Source: Plumapathes pennacea
Lineage: Eukaryota > Cnidaria > Anthozoa > Antipatharia > Myriopathidae
Assembly: GCA_964036295.1 (NCBI GenBank)
Contig: OZ038468.1
Location: forward strand, 11,294,183 to 11,358,182
Direction of reading: 5' to 3'
Length of the DNA: 64,000 bases
Shown: piece after piece, positions 36,206 to 47,473 of the stretch
Layout: the number at the start of each line of letters is the position of its first letter
How positions within the stretch are numbered: position 1 is the stretch's first letter
Notes under the pieces: model-generated
Told to the model about the DNA's origin: nothing
The model's input: the letters and a program-made list of their open reading frames with translations, nothing else
Databases searched by the model: none
Translations under genes and position numbers: made by a program

Positions 36206-39054
36206 GACGAAAACGGAAGGCACTATTTAACACCCACCAAAACCATGTGAGCCGAAATTGAAAATTTGCTGTCAGCGGTCATGACGTCAAGTCTAACCAA
36301 CATGGCGAGCTTGTTACGATCTGCGGTACTTTGCGGTGAATGATACTCTTATAGTGTTAACGTGAGTAAAGTCAATCTTAAGACAATTTTCACGCTGTTG
36401 TCATTACTTAGAGTATATTTTTATCGGATTGTTCTCCGTTCCTGTACAACCATGAACATGGTTCTGAAGGTCGTTATCTATCTACGTAACTACAGTAAAA
36501 AGTAAATAACATCCGCCAAAACCATGTGAGCTAAAAATTAAAAAAACAAGATGGCCTTCTGTTAATCTATGGAAGCACAAACTGAATTTTACCGATTCAC
36601 CTTTTGGCTGGAAATTGGCATCATGACTACAACTAGTTTATTTCCAGCGTAAGCTACTGTACGTGGTTTCGGTGAATGTTATTTACTCTTTACCCTGGTG
36701 AATGGTGTAAATTACATCCGTCAAAACCATGTAGCGTGCGCTAAAAATGAGTTGTTGTAATCATAATGCCGATTACTGGTCCATGTAAACTGGCAGTAGT
36801 AATTGTAATACATATGGGGTGTTTTAGCAACTGGCCATCAAACTTCATCATTGTTGCTGCAAAATTTTAAACTTAAAATCACTTTGCACTTTCTGTCACT
36901 GCCATTGACTGACAAAAATACACATCTTGACCACCTATTTGAAGCAAAAAGAACAGATTTTATAAATGGCATTGAGAACATTAATATCACAGATTTTGAT
37001 GGCCATGTACTACATCATGACAAAACCTTCTATATGAATTATATAATTCCCAGTTCCAATTATGTTTCAATCAGATAAGAAATCAATATAGTTCTGACTA
37101 AGTTAACTATTCTAAACAGAAATGTTAATGTGTGTGCTCTGCTCACACATGAATGCATGTTTGATCCCCTCTTGCCTTCCTCTCACTGACGAGTTCCATG
37201 ATGATGTTTGCTCAGTGGATTGGGCTGTCATGCAGGTTCCAATGCTGAATAGAGAGGGGGGGGGCTGACAGACCTACACAACTCCAGTTGTGAATATATT
37301 TTTGGTGCCTTCATATTTTTACTCTGACGAGCATGTCTTTAAGGGATTTGCCTCTCTTAAAAGATATTATAGGGGGTTCCATGAATATCGTTTTCAATAA
37401 AGGTTGGTTTTGTATTAGATGCCAGTGTTTCATTAATGTACACTGACGGCTGGTATTGTGTTACAAACAGCAAGATCCTGTTGGTCGCTCTTGACTTAAG
37501 TTGAAGTGCAGACTGCCTTTCTGTAAAAGCCACATCAGAGGTTCTTCTCTCTACTAGGTGGTTGGGGTTATGTTAGGTTTTTATGTATATCTTTGCTGGG
37601 ATCGCATCAAACTCTATACCAGGGCCATCTGTACATCTGTACTGACTTCCTTCCATAGAATTTTGTGTTTTTTGCCACCTTAATGATTATACAATTGTTA
37701 CAGTCAGAGACCGGATCCTTAGGGACTGGTCATTATTTATGAAGGAAAGAGGGGTTGGTTATGTGCATATTTTTAGTCAATATTATGCTGAGTAGTTAGT
37801 TATTGTTAAATTACACAGAATGCAACTGTTATTGAAAATTAATAAACAAAGTGTGTGTGTGTGTGTGTGTGGGGGGGGGGTCATTGCTTTTTAATATGGA
37901 CTTTGAGAGGAAGGGGGGACTTTGTGCTTTAATATTAATTTTTCCACACCCGGCCTATTTCATAAATAAGGAATGGTCCTTTGCAATGTATATAATAAAC
38001 TATTCCCCCGGCCTTATCTATGTGACAAAGAAACCTTTAAGCTGGCCATTTTAAAATGTCAATATAAACAAATTCTTGTTAGATAAAGCCAAACAGAGAT
38101 TAGGGGTTTATTTTAGCACATCTCTGGTCATCTTGTATTTATACTTACACTTACTGTACATGCATGTTTCCCATTTATTTCTAGAGTAAGCTTTTATATG
38201 TTCAGGCCACTTACCAGACATTCCGAAGTCTTTGCTTGCAGCATAACGAGAAGTAGTCGCTATCTCATACACTCTAATGAGTTCCAGTGCTTTCTCGAGC
38301 GTTGAAGTGTATAAACCATTGAAAGAATCGAAGGATACATCGAATTTTTCTACCCACGGCTCCGGAATAGTAGCACAGTCTTACGAAGCGTTCGCTATAC
38401 TTATTCTTTTAAAGAAGCACGCGCAATAGCTTGAAAACCCGGGAAAGTAAAGCAGTTCAAATTACATACAGATGTACGGCAATTCGACAATTGATTTTGA
38501 CAGAACAAGATTTCGTTTCTCTTATTTACTTTAATCTGCATCCTATTTTAACTCGCTGTTCTCAGTTGGATATGTCTCCTATTTTCTGGTGAAGTAGCAG
38601 AGATCGTTAAACGAAATCCATTCATTTTAGGGCTGTAAAGTCATTTCCCAGTCAAAAGGTGAAACGGCAAAATCCAGTTTGTGCTCCATAAATTTACAGA
38701 AGGCCATTTTTTTTTTTAATTTTCAGCTTACATGGTTTTGGCGGATGTTATTTACTTTTTACTGTAGTTACGTAAATAGATAACGACCTTCAGAACCATG
38801 TTCATGGTTGTGCAGGAACGGAGAACAACCCGATAAAAATATACTCTATGTAATGAAAATTGTCTTAAGACTCACTTTATTTACTTACACTACAAAAGTA
38901 TCATTCACTGCAAAGCGCTGCAAGCAAGTTCGTGACATTGCTCCCCTCTGCCGCCATGTTGCTTAGACTTGACGTCATGACCGCTGACAGTAAATTATTT
39001 AATTTCGGCTCACATGGTTTTGGTGGGTGTTAAATAGTGCCTTCCGACGAAAAC
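36206..39054. mobile_element. MULE (Mutator-like) non-autonomous element with 9-bp target duplication
   Basis: The element is 36215-39045 (2831 bp). The 9-bp sequence gacgaaaac is present on both sides (36206-36214 and 39046-39054), the size expected for Mutator-like elements. The TIRs are about 420 bp (36215-36630 and 38635-39045) and begin ggaaggcactatttaac. A motif of the form catccgccaaaaccatgtga recurs at about 36235, 36510 and 36718 and, inverted, at about 38735 and 39015. The interior has only one small open frame (36851-37078) of unknown nature and a GT microsatellite (37850-37870), so no transposase is encoded. Confidence 0.85.
37850..37879. repeat. GT microsatellite followed by a G run
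   Basis: About ten GT units run directly into ten G bases inside the MULE. Confidence 0.85.
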
Positions 39055-39289
39055 TCGTTATTTCGGTCCCAGTCTTCTCTCGGAAACCTGATTTTGGAGT
39101 ATCCAGTTTAGTCACAACCGATGTTTTTTACCCAGGAAACCCCGCGGAGCAGGGACGTGATTCTGTTCCGATGTTTTACCCAGCAAGCCCCGCTGCGCGG
39201 GGAGGTCGGTCGGTGAAATACAGACTTTTGACCTTCAGTCCACTGAAGGCATTGACTTCATAAACTGGTTTAATTAGATCATGGCAATT

Positions 39290-39450
39290 TCTTTCTGCCC
39301 ACACCACTACTACTAACACAGATCTCTTCTGAGCATTACTTTATACATGGTAATGTATAAAGTACAGCTAAACTGCTAATTCAAAAATGCAAAAGGAAAT
39401 GCAGCAATAAATTATAAATTCTTTTCCTGATGCCAAATTGATAAAATAAT
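39290..39450 (+). repeat. Repeat X, partial copy d
   Basis: Matches part of repeat X at 18960-19110 (shared 'agctaattcaaaa', 'gcaaaaggaa', 'gatgccaaat'), with more divergence than the other copies. Confidence 0.5.
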
Positions 39451-39529
39451 CATTCATAACAATTTCTAGTTTACTAAACATCATTCTGCTTATTTATATA
39501 TAATACATTTTATAATAGTATATGTACTA

Positions 39530-41074
39530 CTAGAAATACGATAATCGCAGATACCCCTCACTCTGCCATTGATGGGACTTTTACTTTGGTACTCCCAACA
39601 AGAGTAGCCTTTGTTTTACCGAAATGTTGACTCAATCTTTTGTTCGAAGTCAAGTACTACACGCAAAGGAAGGAGAAAAAGAATGGTGTGCGTTATACTT
39701 TTGCGTTGAAAAGAGTCGATTGCGTGACGAAGTACGTATTTCCCACGGTCGGCACGTCAAATTAATTCATACAGTCTGCACGTTCTCAAAATTTAATACC
39801 CAAATTTTGAAGTTGGTCGGCCGTCGTAGTACGGGAAAAAAGGAACGCTGATTTTCCTATTTTGAATTCATAGGCAGTACAATTAAATAGGTTTCCTGTG
39901 CGATTTGTTTTTACTCTGGACCGCATGCTCCAGACTCAGGCATGCATATTTAACGAGCTCAAATTGTTTTGTATGTGAACCCGCTCAAACAGCATGATTT
40001 CTCCCAGAATCAAAGCAAAACTTGAACGGTTTACTTCAAATTATACACGGGCTTCCGACCTAATGATACTTCTAAGGGCTTGTGAACGATTCTTCTGCAA
40101 TCACCGCATGTCAGATTACAGCATTTGTTAAGCCTGGTCCTCACTAGCGCATAAACATAAGCATCAGGATAAGAATAAGAGAGCGACAGTGGCGACATAA
40201 GCATAAGCATAAGGATCAAACACATCCGTTCCTTCGCTCTCTTATTCTTACGCTTATGCTTATGCTTATGCTTATGCTTATGCTTATGCGCTAGTGAGGA
40301 CCAGGCTTTACAGTTTTTGTTTTGACAGAAAAATAAGACATCTGACTAAATCATTCAAGACTCCAAGTTCCGATTGCTCTGAGCGAATACGGTAGCCGAA
40401 ACTGGCGACAGAAGCGTATTAAAACAATACTTCGAGGGAAAATGATCAACATACAGATTCTAATACATTCTTGCAGTGATCGAGTTACAAGATACGGGTA
40501 GAATATATTTGTCACGGCGATTGTTCGATTTCCACTGACTAACCTTTGTTGCTTGTCCTTTCTGAATAAGTATCTGAGTTTAACACAAACGGCGTCTGAA
40601 GCTCCCGATTTGCTTTCAAGCGCTGTTCCCTTTGCGGAGCCGTTTCTTCGGCAAGATCCCGTTCATGATGCTGTCGGTTATAACATGTTTGTCGTCTTTT
40701 CTCTAGACGTATTTGGCGCTGTTCGCGGATCGTTTCACGATTTCGCCTTGCTCGTGCATGTTCCCTTCTCTTTTGAAGACGAGCTTCGCGAGACCGTTCT
40801 GTTTCAAGTTTTCTAGTTTTCAAATTCATTTTCGTGAACGCAGTTCAATTGTTGCTTCGTTCAAATCTTTCTTAAAAACACTGTCGGAGACGTTAATCTA
40901 TAATCGACAGTGATTACGTAATTGCCTTATTAGGACATTGCCTTAGACACCTGGCCTAAAAGGTCGCATCGCACACACCCACACACGAACATTAGATTTC
41001 GAGATGGCGACAGGCTTGGAGTCTTCAAATTAATGCATTAGAGTCGTGATTATTTCCCTCACTTCGTTCGGGGA
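39530..41074 (-). mobile_element. Non-autonomous Helitron, copy H4
   Basis: Ends TCCCCGAACG (41074) and CTAG (39530), with outside bases A and T. The Arg-rich open frame at 40829-40539 (ERSREARLQKRREHARARRN) matches the other copies. It carries a 177-bp MITE at 40131-40307. Confidence 0.75.
40128..40310. mobile_element. MITE in Helitron H4 with TTA target duplication (Harbinger-like)
   Basis: 177 bp (40131-40307) with inverted ends agcctggtcctcactagcgc and an interior of gcttat repeats. TTA occurs on both sides (40128-40130 and 40308-40310). The related Helitron H2 has the uninterrupted sequence tttgttacagtttt at 25887-25900, which proves the insertion point. A 3-bp TTA duplication fits PIF/Harbinger elements. 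Confidence 0.85.
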
Positions 41075-41699
41075 TAATAATTTATAGCAAAGGGAAGGGG
41101 GGCTTTAATTAGTAAGACAAAGAAGTAAATACAAGCAAAGATTGTATTGTTATGGAAAGTAGTGGCAGGGTTTTGGAAAGTTTAGCCCAGCATAAAAACA
41201 CAGTTCAAATAACATTTGACTTATAGTACTTATACAGTGCTGGACAGCTAGTACATGATAAAAACAGCCAAGCAGTTAGAAAAGAAAAAAGAAAAAAAAA
41301 AAAAAAAAACTGCCTCTCACAAGAACTCACAAGATTTTGCACTGTATAATTTCACAGAGGACAAATATTTTGATCTGTTCTTTGAAATGGTTTCTAGTGC
41401 TGCAATTTTAATAAACACAGTTCTCTCTACAATCAAATGCACAGAAACGCCAAATTTTTCTGTGTGAGTGATATGTTGTAATTTTGTCTGTAAAGCAAGT
41501 TGTTAACTGAAAAATTAACCTCTGCACTGTACGACACTGGAAGTTGAATTAACTGTCAAGACTCAAACGGTCAAAACAGTTTTCTGTCGTGAAAATATAT
41601 AGCATCACAACAACAAAGTTTTATCGCGGCCACAAAATGTCCGATAAGCTCGAAGCAATGCATAACGGACGTGTTGAGTGAACAAAGTAAATAGACGTG
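41075..41699. other. Gene-free region
   Basis: Low-complexity A-rich DNA (41280-41310) and otherwise unique sequence; no gene or repeat end was recognised. Confidence 0.45.
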
Positions 41700-42163
41700 T
41701 CTTACCTGCCCCTTGGAGCTATAGGTTGGCCTTCAAGCACTATTTTAGCTTATTTTCTGTCCTCCTGCTGTTCGTGCAAAGCCGGGCTGTCAGGGTTAGC
41801 CCATCCACGGCTATGCAGATATTGTTGCCTCTGGAAGCGCCGTTTTTCGACAAGAGACGAACGTTGCTCACGGCGTCGATTGTTGGCCTCATTTTGTCTT
41901 AGTCTGTCTTGCTCTCTTCGTTTTTGAAGACGAACTTGTTTCTCCTCGTGAGAGTGTTCCGTTTGATTCTTTGCTTGATTCATATTCACCGTAGTTCGGC
42001 AAGAGTAGTGCAAAAACTCATTCAATTTCAACTTGAAATTCGGGGTTGAGGTCAGGAGAGGAAAGAGCCTGGGAACGAGGCTGGAGATTCTGTTCCGATG
42101 TTTTACCCAGCAAACCCCGCGGTGCGGGGACGTAATTCTGTTCCGATGTTTTTTACCCAGCAA
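41700..42163 (-). pseudogene. Helitron N-terminal coding fragment, second copy
   Basis: The minus-strand frame begins near 41983 and reads NQAKNQTEHSHEEKQVRLQ then RRREQRSSLVEKRRFQRQQY, closely matching the start of the Helitron region at 25045. It ends near the same GGGGCAG|GTAAG donor as the exon at 19993, so the middle of the gene has been deleted. The sequence upstream (42000-42200), with 'cccagcaaaccccgc' repeats, also matches 25150-25250 and 39120-39230. Confidence 0.6.
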
Positions 42164-42424
42164 ACCCCGCTGCGCGGGGAGGTCGGTCCGTGAAATACAG
42201 ACATTTCAAAACGACATGGTGTTCAGATTAGTACCCACGCAGGGCGTGGGAATTAAATGTAAATGAAAGCATATGACACTATATCAGCATTTACATGATA
42301 TTGGGATGTGGTTGCAAACATGAGAGGAGAGCTCCCTACTCATTGCTTTTTGAAGAGTGCAATAATTATATTATACATGTAGGGTGGCCTTGAAAGAAGA
42401 AAGTTCTCGTCATGATAATATTCT

Positions 42425-44860
42425 CTTTCACACAAAATCATGCCATGTCCATTTCACAGTAATTTATTTTGCCCCATAATATTAAGAAATTATACAGGTC
42501 AAGTCAGTTCTTGCACTGCATTCATTTACATATACATATGTATACTAGAAATACGATAATCGCAGATACCCCCTCACTCTGTCATTGATGGGACTTTTAC
42601 TTTGGTAACTCCCGACTCAATCTTTTCTTCGAACTCAAGTGCTACACGCAAAGGAAGGAGAAAAAGAATGGTGTGTGTTATACTTTTGCGTTGAAAAAAA
42701 AAAAGAATCGATTGCGTGACGAAGTACGTATTTCCCACGGTCGGCACGTCAAATTAATTCATACAGTCTGCCAAGCACGTTCTCAAAATTTAATACTCAA
42801 AGTTTGAAGTTGGTCGGCCGTCGTAGTACGGGAAAAAAGGAACACTGATTATTCAATTCATAGGCAGTACAATTAAATAGGCTTCCTGTGCGATTTGTTT
42901 TAGTTACTCTAGACTTTCATGCACCTGACTCAGGCATGCATATTTAATGAGCTCGAGTTGTTTTGTATGTTAACCCACTCAAAACAGCATGATTTCTCCC
43001 AGAATCAAAGCAAAACTTGAACAGTTTACTTCAAATTATACACGGGCTTCAGACCCAATGATACTTCCAAGGGCTTGTGAACGATTCTCGCTGCAAGCAC
43101 CGCGTGTCAGATTACAGAAAAATAAGACATCTGACTAAATCATTCAAGACTACAAGTTCCGATTGCTCTGAGCAAATACGGTAGCCGAAACTGGCGACAG
43201 AAGCGTAGTAAAACAGTACTTCGAGGGAAAATGATCAGCGTACAGATTTTGAATACGTTCTTGAAGTGATCGAGTTTGTACAAGCTATACGGGAAAGAAT
43301 ACATTTGTCACGGTGATTGTTCGATTTCCACTGACTAACCTTTGTTGCTTGTCCTTTCTAAATAAGTATCTGAGTTTAACACAAAACGGCGTCTGAAGCT
43401 CCCGATTTGCTTTAAAGCGCTGTTCCCTTTGCGGAGCCGTTTCTTCGGCACGCTTCCCGTTCATGATGCTGTTCGTTATAACATGTTTGTCGTCTTTTCT
43501 CTAGAGGGATTTGGCGCTGTTCGATCGTTTCACGATTTCGCCTTGCCCGTGCCTGTTTCCTTCTCTTTTGAAGACGAGCTTCGCGAGACTGTTGTGTTTC
43601 AAGTTTTCCAGTTTTCCATTTTCGTAAACACAGCTATGATATACTGTATTTAATTTCCCTTACTGCGAGTAAAACTACAGGGCCACATGTGATCGATCCG
43701 GCCTTTGTTATTGGTTCTGCAGCGACGCGATAGGAACTGGGGACGAGGTCGCACGACAGACTGACAGACTGACAGACTGACAGACGAACATTAGATTTCG
43801 AGATGGCGACCCGCTTGGAGTCTCCGATAACGCGATAATACTACTGCATTAGCGTCGTGAGTATTTCCCTCACTTCGTTCGGGGACAATGTATACATACT
43901 TCTCAAGGGGGTTACATTATACTGTACTTCTCAGAAGTTCTCAATTGTTGCATGTGTTGCCTGGTACATGTACAAAAGCACAATTCCATGACAAGAAAAT
44001 ACAACCCTAACCCTGTACTCCCCAACATATTGGAAAACAAGAAATTCTGGAAGTGAAAAGGGAAAAATGCATTATAAAATATACAATAATTCTACAGATT
44101 ATTAGGCAAAGAGAAACAGGTAAGCCCATTCTCTATCAATGTAAGATGCTGTGAGACACAAGATGAGCATGATCAGTTTATTACCATATTTATCACACCA
44201 TATTTATCTCTTAAAATGTCTTATTTCTTATGTCATATGGGTAAACTAACTCTTCTTATCACAGAAAGGTACTTTTTTTTATTGGGCTCAGTGAACTTCA
44301 TGCTTCTCCCATTGATATTTTGGGACCTGTGGAAAATAAAACAAAGCACTGAAGTCTATAATATTAAGATTATTATCAAGTGTGTTCTGTGGTTGGCAAA
44401 GGGGGTGGGGGCTGGTGTTTGTGGTAATACAGCTGGATTATAGTATCTCACTAGCAATTATTGCGGAGCTGTATAGGATTAACTTGCTCAAATGAAAACG
44501 TATTCAACTTTCAATTCTTGTAACACCACTCAAACATTTTTCTAACTGTCAGTGGTAAATACAAATTGATTCTTTTCAGTACAGATTCATGTACACAGTT
44601 GGTATCCTGTCTTGCAAATTGATTATTGACCATGAGTCTCTGAAGGAATCCTGGACTCAATTTCTACATACTACATTTAACAGTCTCTGTCAGTGCTATA
44701 TCTATTAATTCCAACTTGTTTAGAGAGCAATTTTTTTCTGCTCACACCAGCTGCTAGTGCAGTAAATCTTTTTTGAACATTACATAATTGCCAGCTAAAC
44801 AGCTAATTCAAAACAGCAAAAGGAACTGCAGCAATAAGTTACATCTATAAAATAATACAT
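42425..44860 (+). repeat. Repeat X, copy c, split by Helitron H5
   Basis: Parts 42425-42544 and 43886-44860 correspond to the continuous copy b at 18055-19130. Only the second part belongs to the right arm of the inverted repeat. Confidence 0.65.
42545..43885 (-). mobile_element. Non-autonomous Helitron, copy H5
   Basis: 1341 bp, 5' TCCCCGAACG at 43885 and 3' CTAG at 42545. It is the reverse-complement twin of H1, and its 3' end coincides with the inner limit of the right arm. Confidence 0.75.
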
Positions 44861-44950
44861 ACATGTACCGGTATCACTTTTTATGACCCATCAAATATTT
44901 CCTCCCGCGCGTGATTGGTAGAATCGTGACACGTGACCGAATAACAGCGA

Positions 44951-45257
44951 TTAGTATATACCACGCAAGTGAATAGTGCTTTTCGCGCGCTCTGATTGGC
45001 TCCTCTATCTCGGAATATCAAGTACTATTCACCTCCCGGCGGCTTCCGGTAAAACAAAATGGCGCGCGAACCCAATTTTTGCCCACTTTCGTCGGAAATA
45101 AAATAGCTATTTGGGAGTTGGCTATTGAACTTGTGTGGTATATACTAAAACAATTATTCGCCTCAGTGTCGGTGAATAGCGGTGGATATTTACCTCGCCG
45201 AAACGGCTCGGTAAATATCCATCGCTATTCACCTCCACTTCGGCGAATAATTGTTAA
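44951..45257. mobile_element. Insertion 1 in the right arm: MITE plus hairpin
   Basis: Absent from the left arm, which reads through as aacagcgaataac near 15310. The left 200 bp start ttagtatataccac and end in the inverted form (about 45137-45149). The right part, 45149-45255, is a 107-bp hairpin (aacaattattcgcc ... ggcgaataattgtt). It may be one composite foldback. Confidence 0.7.
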
Positions 45258-45294
45258 ATAACCCCCGCTTGGCGAACTAACGCTGTTTATTGAC

Positions 45295-46296
45295 TAATAA
45301 TATAGATGCAAAAATACTCGATTCTGATTGGCTGAGAACAGGGCTCTTATATTTAAATTAGTGTGCAAGTGTGCAAAAAGGTTACTCAGATGTGCAAAAG
45401 TAGTTAATCAGAGTTAATTGCACAGATTAATTGATTTTGCACACTTCGTTGCCATGACAATCACGCGAGCTCAACTTTTGCATCGAGAAAAAATGGTGCC
45501 AAGAGCGAGAGATTGCCAAAACATAAACAAAGCAGCCATAAAAGTTTAAACTGGGAAATTCAAACGCACGAAATTGACTCTAAAACATGGATGAAAATGC
45601 CTGAAAGAAATTCGGGGAGGAGCTGGCAGAACTATCCGCGTCAAATGAAAGTGGAAACTACGAGCCCGAAGTCAAGTTATGTTCGGAGATCAGCAAAGTG
45701 CCAAGCCATCCGCAGCGGGAATAGTCTGAAACTTTAGAAATCATCGACAGGTCGTGATCAGTAAATTTCGTAAGTTGATTTCTCTAGTTTCGATCGGCCA
45801 GTTTCTTCTGCTAAAAAGCTTGTTTGTGAAAGTTTAGCCGCTCAATGTTCGCGAGTGTGTCGATCGGCTTTTCTGCAGAACTTTATGATTGAAGCTTGAA
45901 GCCTTCACAATACGATAGCAATTTTTTCACTGAACAGCAGCTTCAACGGTTTCTTAATCTTCGCTAAGTAAATATAACTATATAGACTTGCCGTAAACTC
46001 AGGTTTCTCTTCCTGTCTGAGATTTTCGGCAGCCAGTTATGCCGTTTCAGCGGTTCTGTTGTTCGGTGTCTTTCATCCATAACGAGTTCCATAGCAAAAC
46101 TCAGGGTAAACTCAGTCTTTCATTCAAAGCTATTCAAGACAGTGATCCTCGTTGACTTGAGTTTTGCGTTACGCAAATTTTCACAGCGTGAATTTTCAGC
46201 GTCCAATAAAAAATCGCGCGTTTGACATTGATTGACTGTTGGTTTTGCTTTGGAATGGCTTCCTTCACCTTGTTTATTTTTGCATCTATATTATTA
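45295..46296. mobile_element. Insertion 2 in the right arm: 1-kb element with 20-bp perfect TIRs
   Basis: Starts taataatatagatgcaaaaa and ends with its exact reverse complement. The left arm lacks it. A small open frame near 45513-45737 and an alternative frame there contain no domain I recognise. Confidence 0.75.
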
Positions 46297-46300
46297 ACTA

Positions 46301-46464
46301 GTAATCATTGGTGTGCTCATTCAATTAACGATTTAAAATAGTGCTCGTAATGTTTGAAAATTCTACAAATAACACTCGTCCTGCGGACTCGTGTTATTTT
46401 GTTAGAATTTTCAAACATTACTCGCACTATTAATCGTTAATTGAATGAGCACACCAATGATTAC
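46301..46464. repeat. 164-bp near-perfect palindrome
   Basis: Starts gtaatcattggtgtgctcat and ends with the reverse complement; the centre is cgtcctgcggactcg. It lies next to insertion 2 and is absent from the left arm, so the two were probably gained together or one inside the other's target. Confidence 0.85.
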
Positions 46465-46651
46465 CCCTACAAATTATCCGAACACAGTTTTATACATTAA
46501 TCGCAAAAAAATCATTGCAAGACGACTACCGAGGAGGACATCAATTTATTGGTCGAAAAAGCAGTTCCAGAAAGCACTAAAAAGCTTCACAGAGTCCGCG
46601 CCGTTATTTGCGCTGCGAGAGGAAATATTGGAAGGATAATAAAGACATTAT

Positions 46652-46821
46652 AAACTACTTTTGGCTTCGGAAATATGCACAAATAATTGTCCTTGGACAT
46701 TATCTGTTCCTCGAAGCTCACAGTTGCCCTCGAGCTTCGCTCTCGGGCAAATGTTTGCTTCTCGGAACAGATAATATCCTCGGGCAATTATCCGTGCATA
46801 TTTCCTCGCCAAAAGTAGTTT
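46652..46821. repeat. 170-bp foldback in the right arm
   Basis: Counterpart of 14916-15085 in reverse complement, same arms and centre. Confidence 0.8.
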
Positions 46822-47473
46822 ACTGCTCGCGGGGGCCTGGGGCCCAAGCGAGCTTAAAAACGGAAATTTTTATTTATTTTTTTTCTTTTTGAGGGTTGAG
46901 AATCGGCACACGGTGATTGGTTCATATTATCACGTGCTAAGCGATGACGTAATTGACTTCGCTAAACAACTCGAGATGTGACCAGTGAATTGCTTGTTAC
47001 TTGTGTGTAAAAGTTAACTGCATCCCATCCAAACTCAACACCATTTGGCTCTGTGGAATATGCACGGATAAACTGGATTTTGGCTCGCGTTCACCGCGGA
47101 AGCTTTGAGAATAGCCGTAAACAAATATTTGATGGATACCGCTGGGGGATTGCAAACATCTCTGTCGCCGATAAATATTTAGTCCCGACGAAACTTTCTG
47201 TGGCGACACGAAATACTTTTGGGAAGATAACAGGGCAAAAACAGAAACCAAAGCTACGGTGACCTTTAGCCGTAGAACAATGACGCTTTATGCTTTACTC
47301 TGTACATGACATCTGTTGCCTCATAAAATTATTCTGCGTATCGTACATTGCCTGTTGAAGTGTTTCTTTCATTTGATCATGTAGCCTTTGTTTCGCAATT
47401 GTCATTGAATACCAGAAATGAAAAATACACCGAAATAATTCTGAGGATTGAATTTGCAGTCACAAAGGGACTG

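Larger units (their letters stand above)
35842..39106. mobile_element. Older TIR element split by the MULE
   Basis: Begins actggatactccaaaat, with aggtttcc inside (35842-35866), and ends in the inverted form (39080-39106, cctgattttggagtatccag). Removing the MULE and one target copy leaves about 420 bp, a small non-autonomous element. A further direct copy of the same end lies at 35810-35836. The family is unknown. Confidence 0.55.
42543..47473 (-). repeat. Right arm of a 33-kb imperfect inverted repeat
   Basis: Reverse complement of 14251-17705, interrupted by insertions at 44951-45257 and 45295-46470 that are absent from the left arm. Similarity stops at ggactg (47473) on the outside and at the Helitron terminus on the inside, and beyond both points the flanks are unrelated. 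The spacer between arms is about 24.8 kb. Confidence 0.85.

Noticed and set aside
40200-40300. CRISPR-like or satellite array from repeated gcttat units
   Set aside because: The repeats are contiguous with no spacers and sit inside a TIR-bounded MITE.
14251-47473. A single giant transposon (for example a Maverick) bounded by multi-kilobase TIRs
   Set aside because: No polymerase, capsid or integrase genes lie between the arms, no target duplication flanks them, and the inner limits are set by Helitron ends; a duplication explains it better.
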